Position numbers and translations under genes: made by a program. A stretch of 64,000 bases of DNA from Alkalimarinus sediminis (GTDB lineage: Bacteria; Pseudomonadota; Gammaproteobacteria; Pseudomonadales; Oleiphilaceae). Shown piece after piece: positions 39,980-49,332 of this stretch. The stretch's first letter is position 1. Each line of letters opens with the position of its first letter. The DNA is taken from assembly GCF_026427595.1 (NCBI RefSeq), contig NZ_CP101527.1, positions 2,917,001 through 2,981,000 on the forward strand, given 5' to 3'. The notes below the pieces were generated by a model. That model searched no databases, was not told where the DNA came from, and was given only the letters and a program-made list of their open reading frames with translations.

Positions 39980-41380
39980 CTAAAGATCATATACCTGAGT
40001 AAGCAAACTATTGTTAGCATTGACCACTCGAACAAAGGTTGTCTGCCCTGCTTTAACATCAAGTTTAACCTTGGTTTGATTTCGTGCTGCAGCAAAGCTG
40101 ACATCGGTCACCCCTTCATCGAGATTAAACCGCATCACCTGCCCCGTGTGAGGCAAAGTCAGCCAACTTCGTCGATCTGCACTTTCTGAAATAAGATTAT
40201 AGGCGCTAGCGGCCAGCTGCCCAGCCCAGCCACCTTGTTTTTCTGCTTGTTTTTGCATTTCGTATTTAGCATAACCTCGCAAAACCTGCCGCACCATTAA
40301 GGCTGGCACCTGCTCTTTAAGGTCTTTTACAGCCAGAGCTCCCACATCAACGACTGTTTCAGATATACCAAGTTCATTAAAACTATCATCCATCGCTCTT
40401 AGTGGCTGACTAACCGGCCACTGATTAACATCATAGTATGGGAAGGCTATAGCGATTAAACCGCCATCAAACGTGGGTATAGGGATTTTTATTTCTGTTT
40501 TGGCAGGCACAAATCCATCTTCAAAAAACACAACAACAGTCCCTTGTCCCTCTTTAGGAAGATTTAAGTCGGAATAGTCAGGTTTGCTACCCTGTTTATA
40601 GGTTATCCGCGCGATATCTTGCTTGAGTAATTCACTGTCTGAATTGATTTCAAATGCTTTCTTGTAATCCACCAATGCTGAGTTGAGCTCTCCGGTGGCC
40701 TCCCAAAACGCAGCCGAAGCATAGAAGGTGTAGGCGTTTTGAAACGAACTTTTTACCTGCCCTGCCACTGTATCAAGCCCAGCAAAGCTATCCGTTAGCG
40801 TACTGAGGTCGATCTCCTTCTCTTGAGCCTCCTCGTAGGCCTCGGCCACCTCTTTCTCATGTTTTTCCAACAACACCCGCTGCTCAAGTGCCACTTTTCG
40901 AAACTCGACTGAAGCACCTTCTAAATCATGCTCGCCCAAGTAATTGAAGGCTTGATGGTGATGGGTAAAAATACGCTCATAGCCAGCACCTTTGTAAGGA
41001 ATTACATTATCATTGGTCAGTATCGATGAGCCTTGAGCAGCGGTATCCGATAACCTGATCGTAGACTCTAAATCTTGGTCGTCAAAGTTTGAAATAACTA
41101 GCTGAAAGTCAGACTTGCTATCACTAAAGCGTGATTGAAGCTGATTAATTCGTCCTCTCTCCATCATATAGAGCATAGCATCGGCACTATCTCGCTCAGC
41201 CTCTAACGATGCTAAAACTGTATCGATCGCAGGGTTCGCTTGATTTGGTGTTACCGCTTTCTGAAAGTTGGCAGCCTGACTGGGGTATGGTGAAAAAAGA
41301 GAGGATGTGGCACACCCTTGCAACATAATCGAAAATAGTGCTATCGAAGCACCACGAGCACAATAACTAAACCAATCCAT
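39980..41380 (-). CDS. COG3014 family lipoprotein
   Basis: A 466-residue lipoprotein (lipobox LQGC). The N-terminal two thirds are helical and TPR-like (SDFQLVISNFDDQDLESTIR, YLGEHDLEGASVEFRKVALEQR, FYASAAFWEATGELNSALVDYKKAFEI). The last third is beta-rich and ends in a predicted strand with FVRVVNANN. It matches the uncharacterised COG3014 family. The start is ATG 41380, eight bases after AAGGAAG; an ATG at 41422 is also in frame. It is the first gene of the locus, and it and the next four genes are all exported. Confidence 0.82.
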   Translation of the reverse strand: MDWFSYCARGASIALFSIMLQGCATSSLFSPYPSQAANFQKAVTPNQANPAIDTVLASLEAERDSADAMLYMMERGRINQLQSRFSDSKSDFQLVISNFDDQDLESTIRLSDTAAQGSSILTNDNVIPYKGAGYERIFTHHHQAFNYLGEHDLEGASVEFRKVALEQRVLLEKHEKEVAEAYEEAQEKEIDLSTLTDSFAGLDTVAGQVKSSFQNAYTFYASAAFWEATGELNSALVDYKKAFEINSDSELLKQDIARITYKQGSKPDYSDLNLPKEGQGTVVVFFEDGFVPAKTEIKIPIPTFDGGLIAIAFPYYDVNQWPVSQPLRAMDDSFNELGISETVVDVGALAVKDLKEQVPALMVRQVLRGYAKYEMQKQAEKQGGWAGQLAASAYNLISESADRRSWLTLPHTGQVMRFNLDEGVTDVSFAAARNQTKVKLDVKAGQTTFVRVVNANNSLLTQVYDL

Positions 41381-41807
41381 AGAAGTCGCTTCCTTATTTT
41401 TTTCAGGAATTATATTCAACAATTACGAAATACAGCAAGGGAAATAGCATGACGCGCAGGTCACGGTTTAGCCCCCTTAAACTACTTACTAAACTAGTTA
41501 CTAAAACGGCCACAAAACGAAACTCACATTAGATAAAAAAGCGTAAGAGAGATAAGATTAGTACAAAATATGTGTTATAGAAATAGTGCCTATAGATTAT
41601 TGAATAGTCCAATGGCAGCCATTACCGCCTCTGCTTTCTGATGCGCCCTCTCAACTCTGGTTATCTTATTCTCGACAGTCTATACTACGCCAACTAAAGT
41701 ACCGTAACTAATCTAGAACCAAGACATTTGAGATCCTGTTTAATCTGTCAAACTAAACTTATCTAGCCAATAGCAGAACTCAGTCGTTAACACTCGAAGA
41801 TAAGCCT
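41381..41807. other. 427-base divergent region between the COG3014 gene and panP
   Basis: No gene is seen. The region is AT-rich with short repeats of TTACTAAA/ACTAGTTACTAAAA near 41485-41510; it must hold the promoters of two divergent units, but I could not fix any hexamer pair with confidence. Confidence 0.35.
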
Positions 41808-43472
41808 ATGCCTCAGCAAAAAAAACTGGCGTTCGCCAGCATAAAAAGCATGTACCGGGTATTTACAGTGCCCGAGGCGCCTGATTCAACGCTAAGCCAG
41901 ATTGACAAGAACATCTCTAGGAATCTTGCAGGTTTTTTACAAGACCACATCGTAGCGGTTGAAAAAGACCTATCTGAAGTTGAAAAAGACTTCTCTGACC
42001 CTAAAATCCCCGATAAGCCTATTTTTGTTTCTGAACAAACCCAGTTTCTTCTTGATAAACTGGTAGCGCAGTCTGTTCATACCGCCTCACCCAGCTTTGT
42101 AGGTCACATGACCTCTGCACTCCCCTATTTTATGCTCCCTCTCTCTAAGATAATGATTGCACTCAATCAAAATCTTGTAAAAACCGAGACATCCAAAGCA
42201 TTTACACCTATGGAGCGTCAGGTGATGGGGATGCTGCACAGCTTGGTTTATGAGCAGGATAGTGACTTTTATAATCGCTGGATGCACGACGCCTACCATG
42301 CATTAGGTTCTATGGCGTCTGGCGGCACGGTAGCCAATATCACAGCGCTTTGGGCGGCCAGAAATCTCGCATTTCCCGCAGAAGGCAACTTTAAAGGGAT
42401 CAACCAACAAGGCTTTTTTAAGGCCTTGAGATACTATGGCTACGAAGGCGCTGCAGTTGTGGTATCAAAACGCGGTCACTACTCTCTTAGCAAAGCAGCA
42501 GACCTATTGGGTATTGGTCGCGAGAACCTTGTCGCCATCGATACAGATGCCGACAACCGTATTCAGTTAGACCAGTTAAGAAAGAAGTGCATCGAGCTAC
42601 AAAGCAAGAAAATCAAAATCATCTCAATTGTGGGCATCGCCGGCACAACCGAAACAGGTAATGTAGACCCACTAGAAGAGCTCGCTGAAATAGCGCGAGA
42701 GTTTAAAGCACACTTTCACGTCGACGCGGCTTGGGGTGGCCCTACACTATTTTCACGACGCAACAAACACTTGCTCAAAGGGATAGAAAAGGCAGACTCC
42801 GTCACTCTGGATGCCCACAAACAACTATACGTACCGATGGGTTCGGGTCTGGTTATTTTCAAAGATCCCACCAAACTTAGCTCGATAGAACATCACGCCC
42901 AGTACATAATCCGTAAAGGTTCTAAAGATCTGGGTAGTACCACTTTAGAAGGGTCGCGACCAGGCATGGCGATGCTTATTCACTCAGGACTGAGAATAAT
43001 CGGCCGCGAAGGGTATGAGATTCTCATTGATCAAGGCATTGAGAAGGCTAGCGCTTTTGCCGACCTTATTGAGCAGAACGAGCTATTTGAGCTGATTACC
43101 AAACCCGAACTCAATATACTTACCTATCGTTACTGCCCCAATTGGGCACAAGAAGCGCTTCGACAAGCGCCTCCTGCTCAAAGGGAGCGCATCAACACCC
43201 ATTTGAACCGTATCACCAAGTACATACAAAAAACTCAGCGAGAGCTAGGTAAAGCATTTGTTTCAAGAACAAGATTAGAGCCACAGATATATCAAGGCAC
43301 ACCCTGTGTTGTTTTTAGAGTGGTACTGGCCAACCCGCTAACCACAATTGATATTCTCGAAGAGATATTGAGCGAGCAAGCCGAACTGGCAAAAGACCCA
43401 AAAATAGCGAGCGAAATAGCAGCGTTTGAGCGGCTATGCAACCATCAGACCTCGCATACTAAAGCCAGTTAA
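41808..43472 (+). CDS. panP: Pyridoxal-dependent aspartate 1-decarboxylase PanP
   Basis: PanP decarboxylates aspartate to beta-alanine for pantothenate synthesis and replaces the pyruvoyl enzyme PanD in many marine gammaproteobacteria. The 554 residues match the PanP/group II decarboxylase pattern: PSFVGHMTSALPYF, GGTVANITALWAAR, the substrate region IAGTTETGNVDPLEELAEIA, FHVDAAWGG, and the PLP lysine in TLDAHKQLYVPMGSG (about residue 330). A related glutamate decarboxylase is less likely given the N-terminal match. The downstream cupin gene begins eight bases after the stop. Confidence 0.88.
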   Translation: MPQQKKLAFASIKSMYRVFTVPEAPDSTLSQIDKNISRNLAGFLQDHIVAVEKDLSEVEKDFSDPKIPDKPIFVSEQTQFLLDKLVAQSVHTASPSFVGHMTSALPYFMLPLSKIMIALNQNLVKTETSKAFTPMERQVMGMLHSLVYEQDSDFYNRWMHDAYHALGSMASGGTVANITALWAARNLAFPAEGNFKGINQQGFFKALRYYGYEGAAVVVSKRGHYSLSKAADLLGIGRENLVAIDTDADNRIQLDQLRKKCIELQSKKIKIISIVGIAGTTETGNVDPLEELAEIAREFKAHFHVDAAWGGPTLFSRRNKHLLKGIEKADSVTLDAHKQLYVPMGSGLVIFKDPTKLSSIEHHAQYIIRKGSKDLGSTTLEGSRPGMAMLIHSGLRIIGREGYEILIDQGIEKASAFADLIEQNELFELITKPELNILTYRYCPNWAQEALRQAPPAQRERINTHLNRITKYIQKTQRELGKAFVSRTRLEPQIYQGTPCVVFRVVLANPLTTIDILEEILSEQAELAKDPKIASEIAAFERLCNHQTSHTKAS

Positions 43473-43480
43473 GTAATCTA

Positions 43481-43963
43481 GTGAGTAAAGCACTTATTAT
43501 TCAAACGTTAGGGCTTTCGCCTCATATTGAGGGCGGTTACTTTAAACGAACGTTCGAATCAGAGAGTTTAATGGGTAACCATAAGCGAGCTATGAGCTCA
43601 ATTTATTATCTATTAACCGACGACTCTTCAACAGGTTTCTTGCATCAAAACCAATCAGACATTATTCACTTTTTTCATTCAGGCTCTCCGATTGAGTACA
43701 CTCTAATTAGCCCAGAAGGAGTAATTTCAACCCATATTCTGGGTCCAGATTTAAGCAAGGGCCATCAGTTTCAATTGGTAGTTAAGGGAGGTTACTGGAA
43801 AGCCAGTCAGCTATTAGAAGGGAGTTTCGGTCTCATTAGCGAGTCAGTATGCCCCGGCTTCGAGTATGCGGATATGATAATTGCATCAAGGGCGCAAATG
43901 CAGCAATCATACCCGACACTTATAGATAGAATAGAGCACCTTATCAAGCCAACAACGGTTTAA
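43481..43963 (+). CDS. DUF985 cupin family protein
   Basis: A 160-residue cupin-fold protein of DUF985: LGLSPHIEGGYFKRTFES, SSIYYLLTDDSSTGFLHQ, IIHFFHSGSPIEYTL, then VVKGGYWKASQLL and LISESVCPGFEYADM. The start is GTG 43481, eight bases after panP, so it is probably co-transcribed; the ribosome site is weak. Function unknown. Its stop overlaps the stop of the convergent small gene by four bases. Confidence 0.85.
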   Translation: MSKALIIQTLGLSPHIEGGYFKRTFESESLMGNHKRAMSSIYYLLTDDSSTGFLHQNQSDIIHFFHSGSPIEYTLISPEGVISTHILGPDLSKGHQFQLVVKGGYWKASQLLEGSFGLISESVCPGFEYADMIIASRAQMQQSYPTLIDRIEHLIKPTTV

Positions 43964-44226
43964 TAAAGCGCAGCTTCATCCTCTAGGACATCTTTAATAA
44001 TCTCAATAAATATGCGGTCAGCGTCGCTATGAACTTCGGGAATTCTAACAATCGTCTCGGCACTAATTGCCGCAGCTATTTTGGTATCCGCGTCAGGCTC
44101 ATCTTTTAGCGTTCGTGCGATATCCATGCACTTGCTAGCAACAGTGGGGTCGCTCAGAACCTTTTTGATAAAGGTGCGTAGCTCTGAAATAACTTTAGCC
44201 TGACGACTCTCTTCTGCACTACTCAT
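43960..44226 (-). CDS. Small helical protein of unknown function
   Basis: An 88-residue, acidic, helix-rich protein with no recognised domain and no signal peptide (SELRTFIKKVLSDPTVASKCMDIARTLKDE). The start is ATG 44226, with a long GGGG ribosome site just upstream. It overlaps the convergent DUF985 gene by four bases. Confidence 0.55.
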   Translation of the reverse strand: MSSAEESRQAKVISELRTFIKKVLSDPTVASKCMDIARTLKDEPDADTKIAAAISAETIVRIPEVHSDADRIFIEIIKDVLEDEAALY

Positions 44227-44346
44227 AAAAAAACCCCTTAAATAAAACGTCAACACTATTCATCTAAACTCCTAATCAGTGTTTAGATGCACTGTTTATT
44301 ATAACCATTAGTTATTAAATAGCACTAGCGACCCGATTAGCTGTAG

Positions 44347-45252
44347 TCACTCTGCAAACACTTGATTGCGGCCATTTTCTTTAGCTTTGTAGAGGTTTTT
44401 ATCTGCTACATCAATCAATAAGTTTGGCGCCTGCCCAGCAACTTTTTCGGCACACCCCGCACTGATCGTGACATGTTTAGCCACTGGCGAAAACTCATGC
44501 TTCAGATTCTCACTCTCCACCGCGGCTCTCAATCGTTCCGCCACCAGCTTAGCGCCGTCCAATGACGTATTGGGCAACAATACCACGAACTCCTCACCGC
44601 CGTAACGAGCAACCATGTCAACCGGTCTAAGAAGATTGCTCATTAGTATTTTGGCGACTAAGCGCAAACAGTCATCTCCAGCTAAATGCCCATAGTTATC
44701 GTTATAAGTCTTAAACGAGTCAATATCAATCATAATAATTGAAAGCGGTTGGGCCTCACGACTAGACCGCCCCCATTCACGCCCATAGTGCAACACAAAC
44801 CCACGGCGATTATTTAGCTCTGTCAACGAGTCAACATGCGCGAGACGAGATAGCTCTTGGTTAACCGTTTGAAGTTGCTCCTGGATTGCGGCAATACGCC
44901 CCATAGCCTGCACCATAGACTGCAATACAGGCCCATTTACCGGCTTGGCCAAGTAAGCGTCTCCACCCGCTTTAATACCCTCAACAAAGTGCTGATCAGA
45001 TGAATTAGAGCTGAGAAATACGATAGGTAGCCAGTCGTTAGATAGCCTTGCTCGCATTCTTCGAGTCACCTCAAACCCATCAATACCTGGTAATTCAATA
45101 TCCATCAACACCAAGTCAATTTGGTTTTGGTCAAACAGCTCCATCGCTATCTCACCCGTTTCTGCAGACATAACTCGGTGGCCGACTTCTTCCACGTACG
45201 CAGTAACCAGGTGTCGAATAGCTCGACTATCTTCAACTAACAATACATTCAT
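44347..45252 (-). CDS. Response regulator diguanylate cyclase (REC-GGDEF)
   Basis: A 301-residue cytoplasmic two-domain protein: receiver domain with phospho-acceptor Asp51 in VLMDIELPG and Lys in LAKPV, then a GGDEF domain from about residue 140. The active motif is GGEEF, preceded by the inhibitory I-site RPVD at the correct distance. It is therefore a PleD-like active enzyme that makes cyclic-di-GMP when phosphorylated; its histidine kinase is not in the window. AGGATG precedes the ATG at 45252. Confidence 0.92.
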   Translation of the reverse strand: MNVLLVEDSRAIRHLVTAYVEEVGHRVMSAETGEIAMELFDQNQIDLVLMDIELPGIDGFEVTRRMRARLSNDWLPIVFLSSNSSDQHFVEGIKAGGDAYLAKPVNGPVLQSMVQAMGRIAAIQEQLQTVNQELSRLAHVDSLTELNNRRGFVLHYGREWGRSSREAQPLSIIMIDIDSFKTYNDNYGHLAGDDCLRLVAKILMSNLLRPVDMVARYGGEEFVVLLPNTSLDGAKLVAERLRAAVESENLKHEFSPVAKHVTISAGCAEKVAGQAPNLLIDVADKNLYKAKENGRNQVFAE

Positions 45253-45438
45253 TTAACATCCTGCAAGACAACAGCAACTTTCCTCATGGGACACCTATAC
45301 TATAGCCAAATTTCAAAATGTAACTATCGATTTATTCAAAATCTGTCGACGATCTGATTCAAAAGATGAGAAGGGCGAGTGAATTAATGCAGAAAAACAA
45401 TATAGGGGGAAATCAGAACACCAAAAGTCAGGAAGTAT

Positions 45439-45468
45439 AGGCAGCCATTAAACACTTAATGGCTGCCT
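45439..45468. repeat. 13-base perfect inverted repeat between pit and the REC-GGDEF gene
   Basis: AGGCAGCCATTAA (45439-45451) pairs completely with TTAATGGCTGCCT (45456-45468) across a 4-base loop, 12 bases after the Pit stop. No T-run follows on either strand. It could be a factor-dependent terminator or an mRNA-stabilising hairpin. Confidence 0.75.
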
Positions 45469-45480
45469 GGCTTTCAGCAT

Positions 45481-47049
45481 TTAAGGCACCATAATGCCAC
45501 GAATGGTAAAGAACAACATTGCAGCCAAAAGCGCTGATGCAGGTACAGTAATGACCCAAGCGGCTGCTATCTTGGCGAAGGCGGAACGTTTAACCAACTC
45601 TTCACGGTAGACGATTTTTAAGCGCTTTCGCTCGCTTTTAGGTAGGTGAATGTCCGCTTGCTTAGCTTTCAACTTCTTCAACATCTGATCCATTTCGTCA
45701 ACCGATGCTTTTTTGAAGTCTTCCAAGAACTTCTTAACCTGCTCCCGGTCTTTTCCTTCATGACTCTCAGCGATAGAGTGTAACTGGCTCGCATAGCTGA
45801 CCTTTAGGTACTCTCTCAAGAAACCCACACCGAAGATACCACCCACAGCAATATGGGTAGAGCTTACGGGCAAACCTAACTGAGAGGCAATAATCACCGT
45901 AATAGCAGCGGCCATTGCAACACAAAAAGCCCGAATTTTATTAAGTTCGGTAATTTCTGAGCCGACAGTTTTGATTAGCTTCGGGCCATATAACATTAGA
46001 CCTAAAGAGATACCAATAGCCCCTACTAGCATCACCCAGATAGGAATGTGCGCTTTCGCGGAGACACCTGAATTTACTAATGAGTCGTTAATTGCAGCCA
46101 AGGGGCCAACCGCATTTGCCACATCATTGGCACCGTGGGCAAAACTCAGCATGGCCGCTGCAAATATTAATGGTACTGTGAACAACGCATTGACACCTTC
46201 CCTTGAGTTCTCAATGCTATCTGCTAATCGACTGATGGCAGGCTTGACCGAAAACAGCACCAATAATGCCGCCGCGAGCCCTATACCCCCTGCAGTTAAA
46301 AAGTCCATCTTCCATATTTTTTTCAGCCCTTTAAGCGCAAGGTAGGTTACAAACGCCCAAGCCATTAGAGCAATCAGCAGTGGCACTATACGCTTTGCTG
46401 ACGTTGCTACATCATCACGATAGAGTACAGTTTTCTTGATCAGATAGAGGAAGGCCGCAGCGATAATACCACCCAGAACCGGGGAAATAACCCAGCTCGC
46501 TGCAATCGCCCCCATTTTACTCCAGTTGGCAATTCCAAAGCCACCAGCCGCTATACCAGCGCCTAATACGCCACCAACAATAGAGTGTGTGGTCGAAACA
46601 GGTGCTCCAACCCATGTCGCTAAATTAAGCCAGAGCGCCCCCGCTAACAGCGCGGCCATCATGAGCCATACGAAGACATCTGGATCGGTAATAGAGGATG
46701 GGTCAATGATACCTTTTTTAATGGTACCCACCACTTCACCGCCTGCTAAGAGCGCACCAGCAGCTTCAAATGTGGCGGCTATTATAATAGCGCCCGTGAG
46801 AGTAAGTGCATTTGACCCTACCGCAGGGCCAACATTGTTAGCGACATCGTTTGCGCCGATGTTCATCGCCATATAGCCACCGATAATAGCGGCAATTACG
46901 AGCATATAATTGCCATCGATGCCTTTTGTGGTGGTGGCCACATAAAACATAATACCGACCATAAATAGTAGGCCGATTCCCAAACGCATCATCTCGTTCT
47001 GGTAAGGAGCAGACGCTTTTTCAATTTGATTAATGTTTGAGAATTCCAT
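45481..47049 (-). CDS. Low-affinity inorganic phosphate transporter (Pit family)
   Basis: A 522-residue polytopic membrane protein of the PiT family. The two family signatures are MAMNIGANDVANNVGPAVGSN and SFAHGANDVANAVGPL, and APVSTTHSIVGGVLGAG and LPVSSTHIAVGGIFGVGF are the inverted repeats that form the substrate path. About ten to twelve helices are visible. The C-terminal part has a charged cytoplasmic loop (KFLEDFKKASVDEMDQMLKKLKAKQADIHLP), then two more helices. It is a proton- or sodium-coupled phosphate symporter. The start is ATG 47049; upstream TTG at 47088 is possible. Confidence 0.93.
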   Translation of the reverse strand: MEFSNINQIEKASAPYQNEMMRLGIGLLFMVGIMFYVATTTKGIDGNYMLVIAAIIGGYMAMNIGANDVANNVGPAVGSNALTLTGAIIIAATFEAAGALLAGGEVVGTIKKGIIDPSSITDPDVFVWLMMAALLAGALWLNLATWVGAPVSTTHSIVGGVLGAGIAAGGFGIANWSKMGAIAASWVISPVLGGIIAAAFLYLIKKTVLYRDDVATSAKRIVPLLIALMAWAFVTYLALKGLKKIWKMDFLTAGGIGLAAALLVLFSVKPAISRLADSIENSREGVNALFTVPLIFAAAMLSFAHGANDVANAVGPLAAINDSLVNSGVSAKAHIPIWVMLVGAIGISLGLMLYGPKLIKTVGSEITELNKIRAFCVAMAAAITVIIASQLGLPVSSTHIAVGGIFGVGFLREYLKVSYASQLHSIAESHEGKDREQVKKFLEDFKKASVDEMDQMLKKLKAKQADIHLPKSERKRLKIVYREELVKRSAFAKIAAAWVITVPASALLAAMLFFTIRGIMVP

Positions 47050-47490
47050 CACACTGAAACCCTTTGGCTTGTGAGTATTGGCTATCAACTAGCGCGTTCA
47101 GCAACCAGCGACACGATCAGACCCGAGAACAATCGAGCCACCACCTAGCTAATAAGTCTGTTCAGACTTTATCGGAAATAATAATTCCCCTAGATGGGTT
47201 TTGGCGGGTGCACTATAGGATGAAATGGCCAAAATTGAAACCATTTTTAGCCATAAATACCTATATAAAGGCCATTAATGGGATTGAATCCCGACTTTAT
47301 TATGGTTATTATTTGTACACAAATTTCATCAAGAGCAGGACAATGTCCTCACCAACCTGCCTCACTGGGCAAGGTGGTGGTCATAGTAGACACGCTATGA
47401 AGATGTGGCCTTTAATACATTATGGGCAACAAAACAGGCAAAAAACCACTGCTCTCTGATGCTAGCTAACATAGCTCATTGGAGAAGAAC
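47050..47490. other. 440-base region between pit and a small gene, with short inverted repeats
   Basis: No convincing gene. GGGATT/AATCCC around 47280-47293, an imperfect hairpin CACCAACCTGCC/GGGCAAGGTGGTG at 47350-47379, and CATAG/CTATG at 47382-47399 lie close together. The leader of the following small gene would include them if transcription starts upstream. Confidence 0.4.
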
Positions 47491-47811
47491 ATGTTTGAAG
47501 AAGCAACTCTGTATCACCAATCTGAAATACCTGTCACACACGCAGATCATTCTCATCACGCTCACCAGCTCGCTGCATTCGAAGCGTTACGTTATTGGCA
47601 TCCGCGACATCAAATATGGATACGCCAATGGCTTGCTGCAGGCCTTGTAAAGCGCGGCCAGTCTAACTGCAACAAAAACTGGGTACTGTACACTGAGTAC
47701 CAAGATAAGTTAGGCAATAACACCTACATACAAAACTCTTTTAACCAATTGGAAGACGCATTAAAGTACGCTGAATCAGATATTCTATTAACGCAGCTTC
47801 CTGGTTATTAA
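47491..47811 (+). CDS. Small protein of unknown function
   Basis: A 106-residue protein rich in His, Gln, Tyr and Trp (HADHSHHAHQLAAFEALRYWHPRHQIWIRQW). I do not recognise the family. The histidine-rich start could bind metal but that is a guess. The ATG at 47491 has GGAGAAG at ideal spacing. Confidence 0.55.
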   Translation: MFEEATLYHQSEIPVTHADHSHHAHQLAAFEALRYWHPRHQIWIRQWLAAGLVKRGQSNCNKNWVLYTEYQDKLGNNTYIQNSFNQLEDALKYAESDILLTQLPGY

Positions 47812-48006
47812 CCTTATCTCTTTTGTCATAATTAGAAACACATAAGAGACTAGCCAATATAAGTAGCTGTATTTTACCCATTATTTTGGTAGTCTCTGGC
47901 AAATTCTTAAGTTTGATACGTTTACAATTAGGCATATCTAAGCTATGACTTAAGAGTACTAAAGAAAATATGGAGAGAAAATCAGTCCTCCACAAATAGA
48001 GCTCAA

Positions 48007-49131
48007 ATGACTCAGACAAATGACCCATCAAACTCAATTCAAGAAAGAGTTAATTCACGGATCATCGCAGTAAAAGAACGAGATGATCAACGCGTTATCA
48101 ATGTCGCACGTTACCTTTCCATAGGTGCACTGTTCTTTTTGCTGCTTATCGGTTTGAAGTCGCATTTTTCCGAACATCACTTTCATGGCAACATGCTGTT
48201 TTTGTTCGCCGGCGTGGTACTTGTCAACTTAATTAACTACCACTTTCAGCAGAACAAACGCTTCTACCAGAATGCGTTTATCTCAATGGTGGGAGTTCTA
48301 TTTCTTTACTTAACCGCCTCGGGTGGCGAAAGTAACACAGGGCCACTGTGGTTTTATGTATTCCCTCCTCTTGGTTTCTATATACTGGGCATCAAGTATG
48401 GGTTGATACTTTCGATCGGCGCGATCTTCGCGGTTATGATTATATTTTTCTTTCCCGCTCTACCAATTGTTAGTACGGAGTACGACCCTGACTTTCAGAT
48501 CCGCTTTATCGCGACACTTTCATTTGTAACCGCTTGCGCCTATGTGCTAGATGATGCCAGAAGGACCGCCAAGAACGAGCTTATCGATATGGCAACCCTT
48601 TATGAATATGCAGCGAGAACCGATGAGCTCACCTCATTATCTAATCGCAGAGATATGAAAGAGTGCCTGGAGAAAGAGTTTTATCGCCACCAACGCAGCA
48701 ACAGCTATTTCTCAATTATTCTGATGGATATAGACCATTTTAAAAACATCAACGACACCTACGGACATGATGCAGGTGACGCAGTGTTAAAAGAGTTCTC
48801 AAATTTGCTCAAGGGGCTTTCACGTAAAATTGATGTTGTCTCTCGATGGGGAGGCGAAGAGTTCTTAATGCTCCTTCCTGATACATCTCTATTGCAGGCA
48901 TTAACTTTAGCAGAGCGTCTGCGAGCGGCAGTAGAAGAGCATACATTTACTTATAAGTTTAAAACTATCCCCATGACGATGAGTGCCGGAGTTTGTACAG
49001 TTAGCCAGCATGAGGATATTAATAAATTACTGAAGCAGGCCGATATCAATCTGTATGAGGCAAAAACGAAAGGGAGAAACCGCATCGAGCCGGCAGTCAA
49101 AAGTGCCACCAATCCAAAAGTGCTGAGCTAA
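48007..49131 (+). CDS. Membrane diguanylate cyclase
   Basis: A 374-residue protein with five or six transmembrane helices (about residues 30-190) that form a MASE-like sensor, and a C-terminal GGDEF domain with active GGEEF and an I-site RKID five residues before it. It is an inner-membrane enzyme making cyclic-di-GMP. The signal it senses is unknown. Its ATG follows GAGCTCAA. Confidence 0.9.
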   Translation: MTQTNDPSNSIQERVNSRIIAVKERDDQRVINVARYLSIGALFFLLLIGLKSHFSEHHFHGNMLFLFAGVVLVNLINYHFQQNKRFYQNAFISMVGVLFLYLTASGGESNTGPLWFYVFPPLGFYILGIKYGLILSIGAIFAVMIIFFFPALPIVSTEYDPDFQIRFIATLSFVTACAYVLDDARRTAKNELIDMATLYEYAARTDELTSLSNRRDMKECLEKEFYRHQRSNSYFSIILMDIDHFKNINDTYGHDAGDAVLKEFSNLLKGLSRKIDVVSRWGGEEFLMLLPDTSLLQALTLAERLRAAVEEHTFTYKFKTIPMTMSAGVCTVSQHEDINKLLKQADINLYEAKTKGRNRIEPAVKSATNPKVLS

Positions 49132-49332
49132 CAGTCGTTTTATAAACAAGATAGAACAAGTGAGTCAGCCCTAAAAGATTACAGAAGGTATATGTTTGCG
49201 CACTATTAATAACAATAAACAAGACTGTGTCGCTTTACTTTAGAACGTCAAAAGCCTATATCTTTATTAACAGTAAATATTCGAAGCTATTGCGTTGTCG
49301 TTAACAATAATAAAACTAGATATACAGCCTAT

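Noticed and set aside
47064-47459. 131-codon plus-strand frame upstream of the small gene at 47491
   Set aside because: It begins inside the pit leader, has no ribosome site, and the composition is not coding-like.
47741-48037. 98-codon minus-strand frame
   Set aside because: It overlaps the small gene and the start of the membrane cyclase and has no support.
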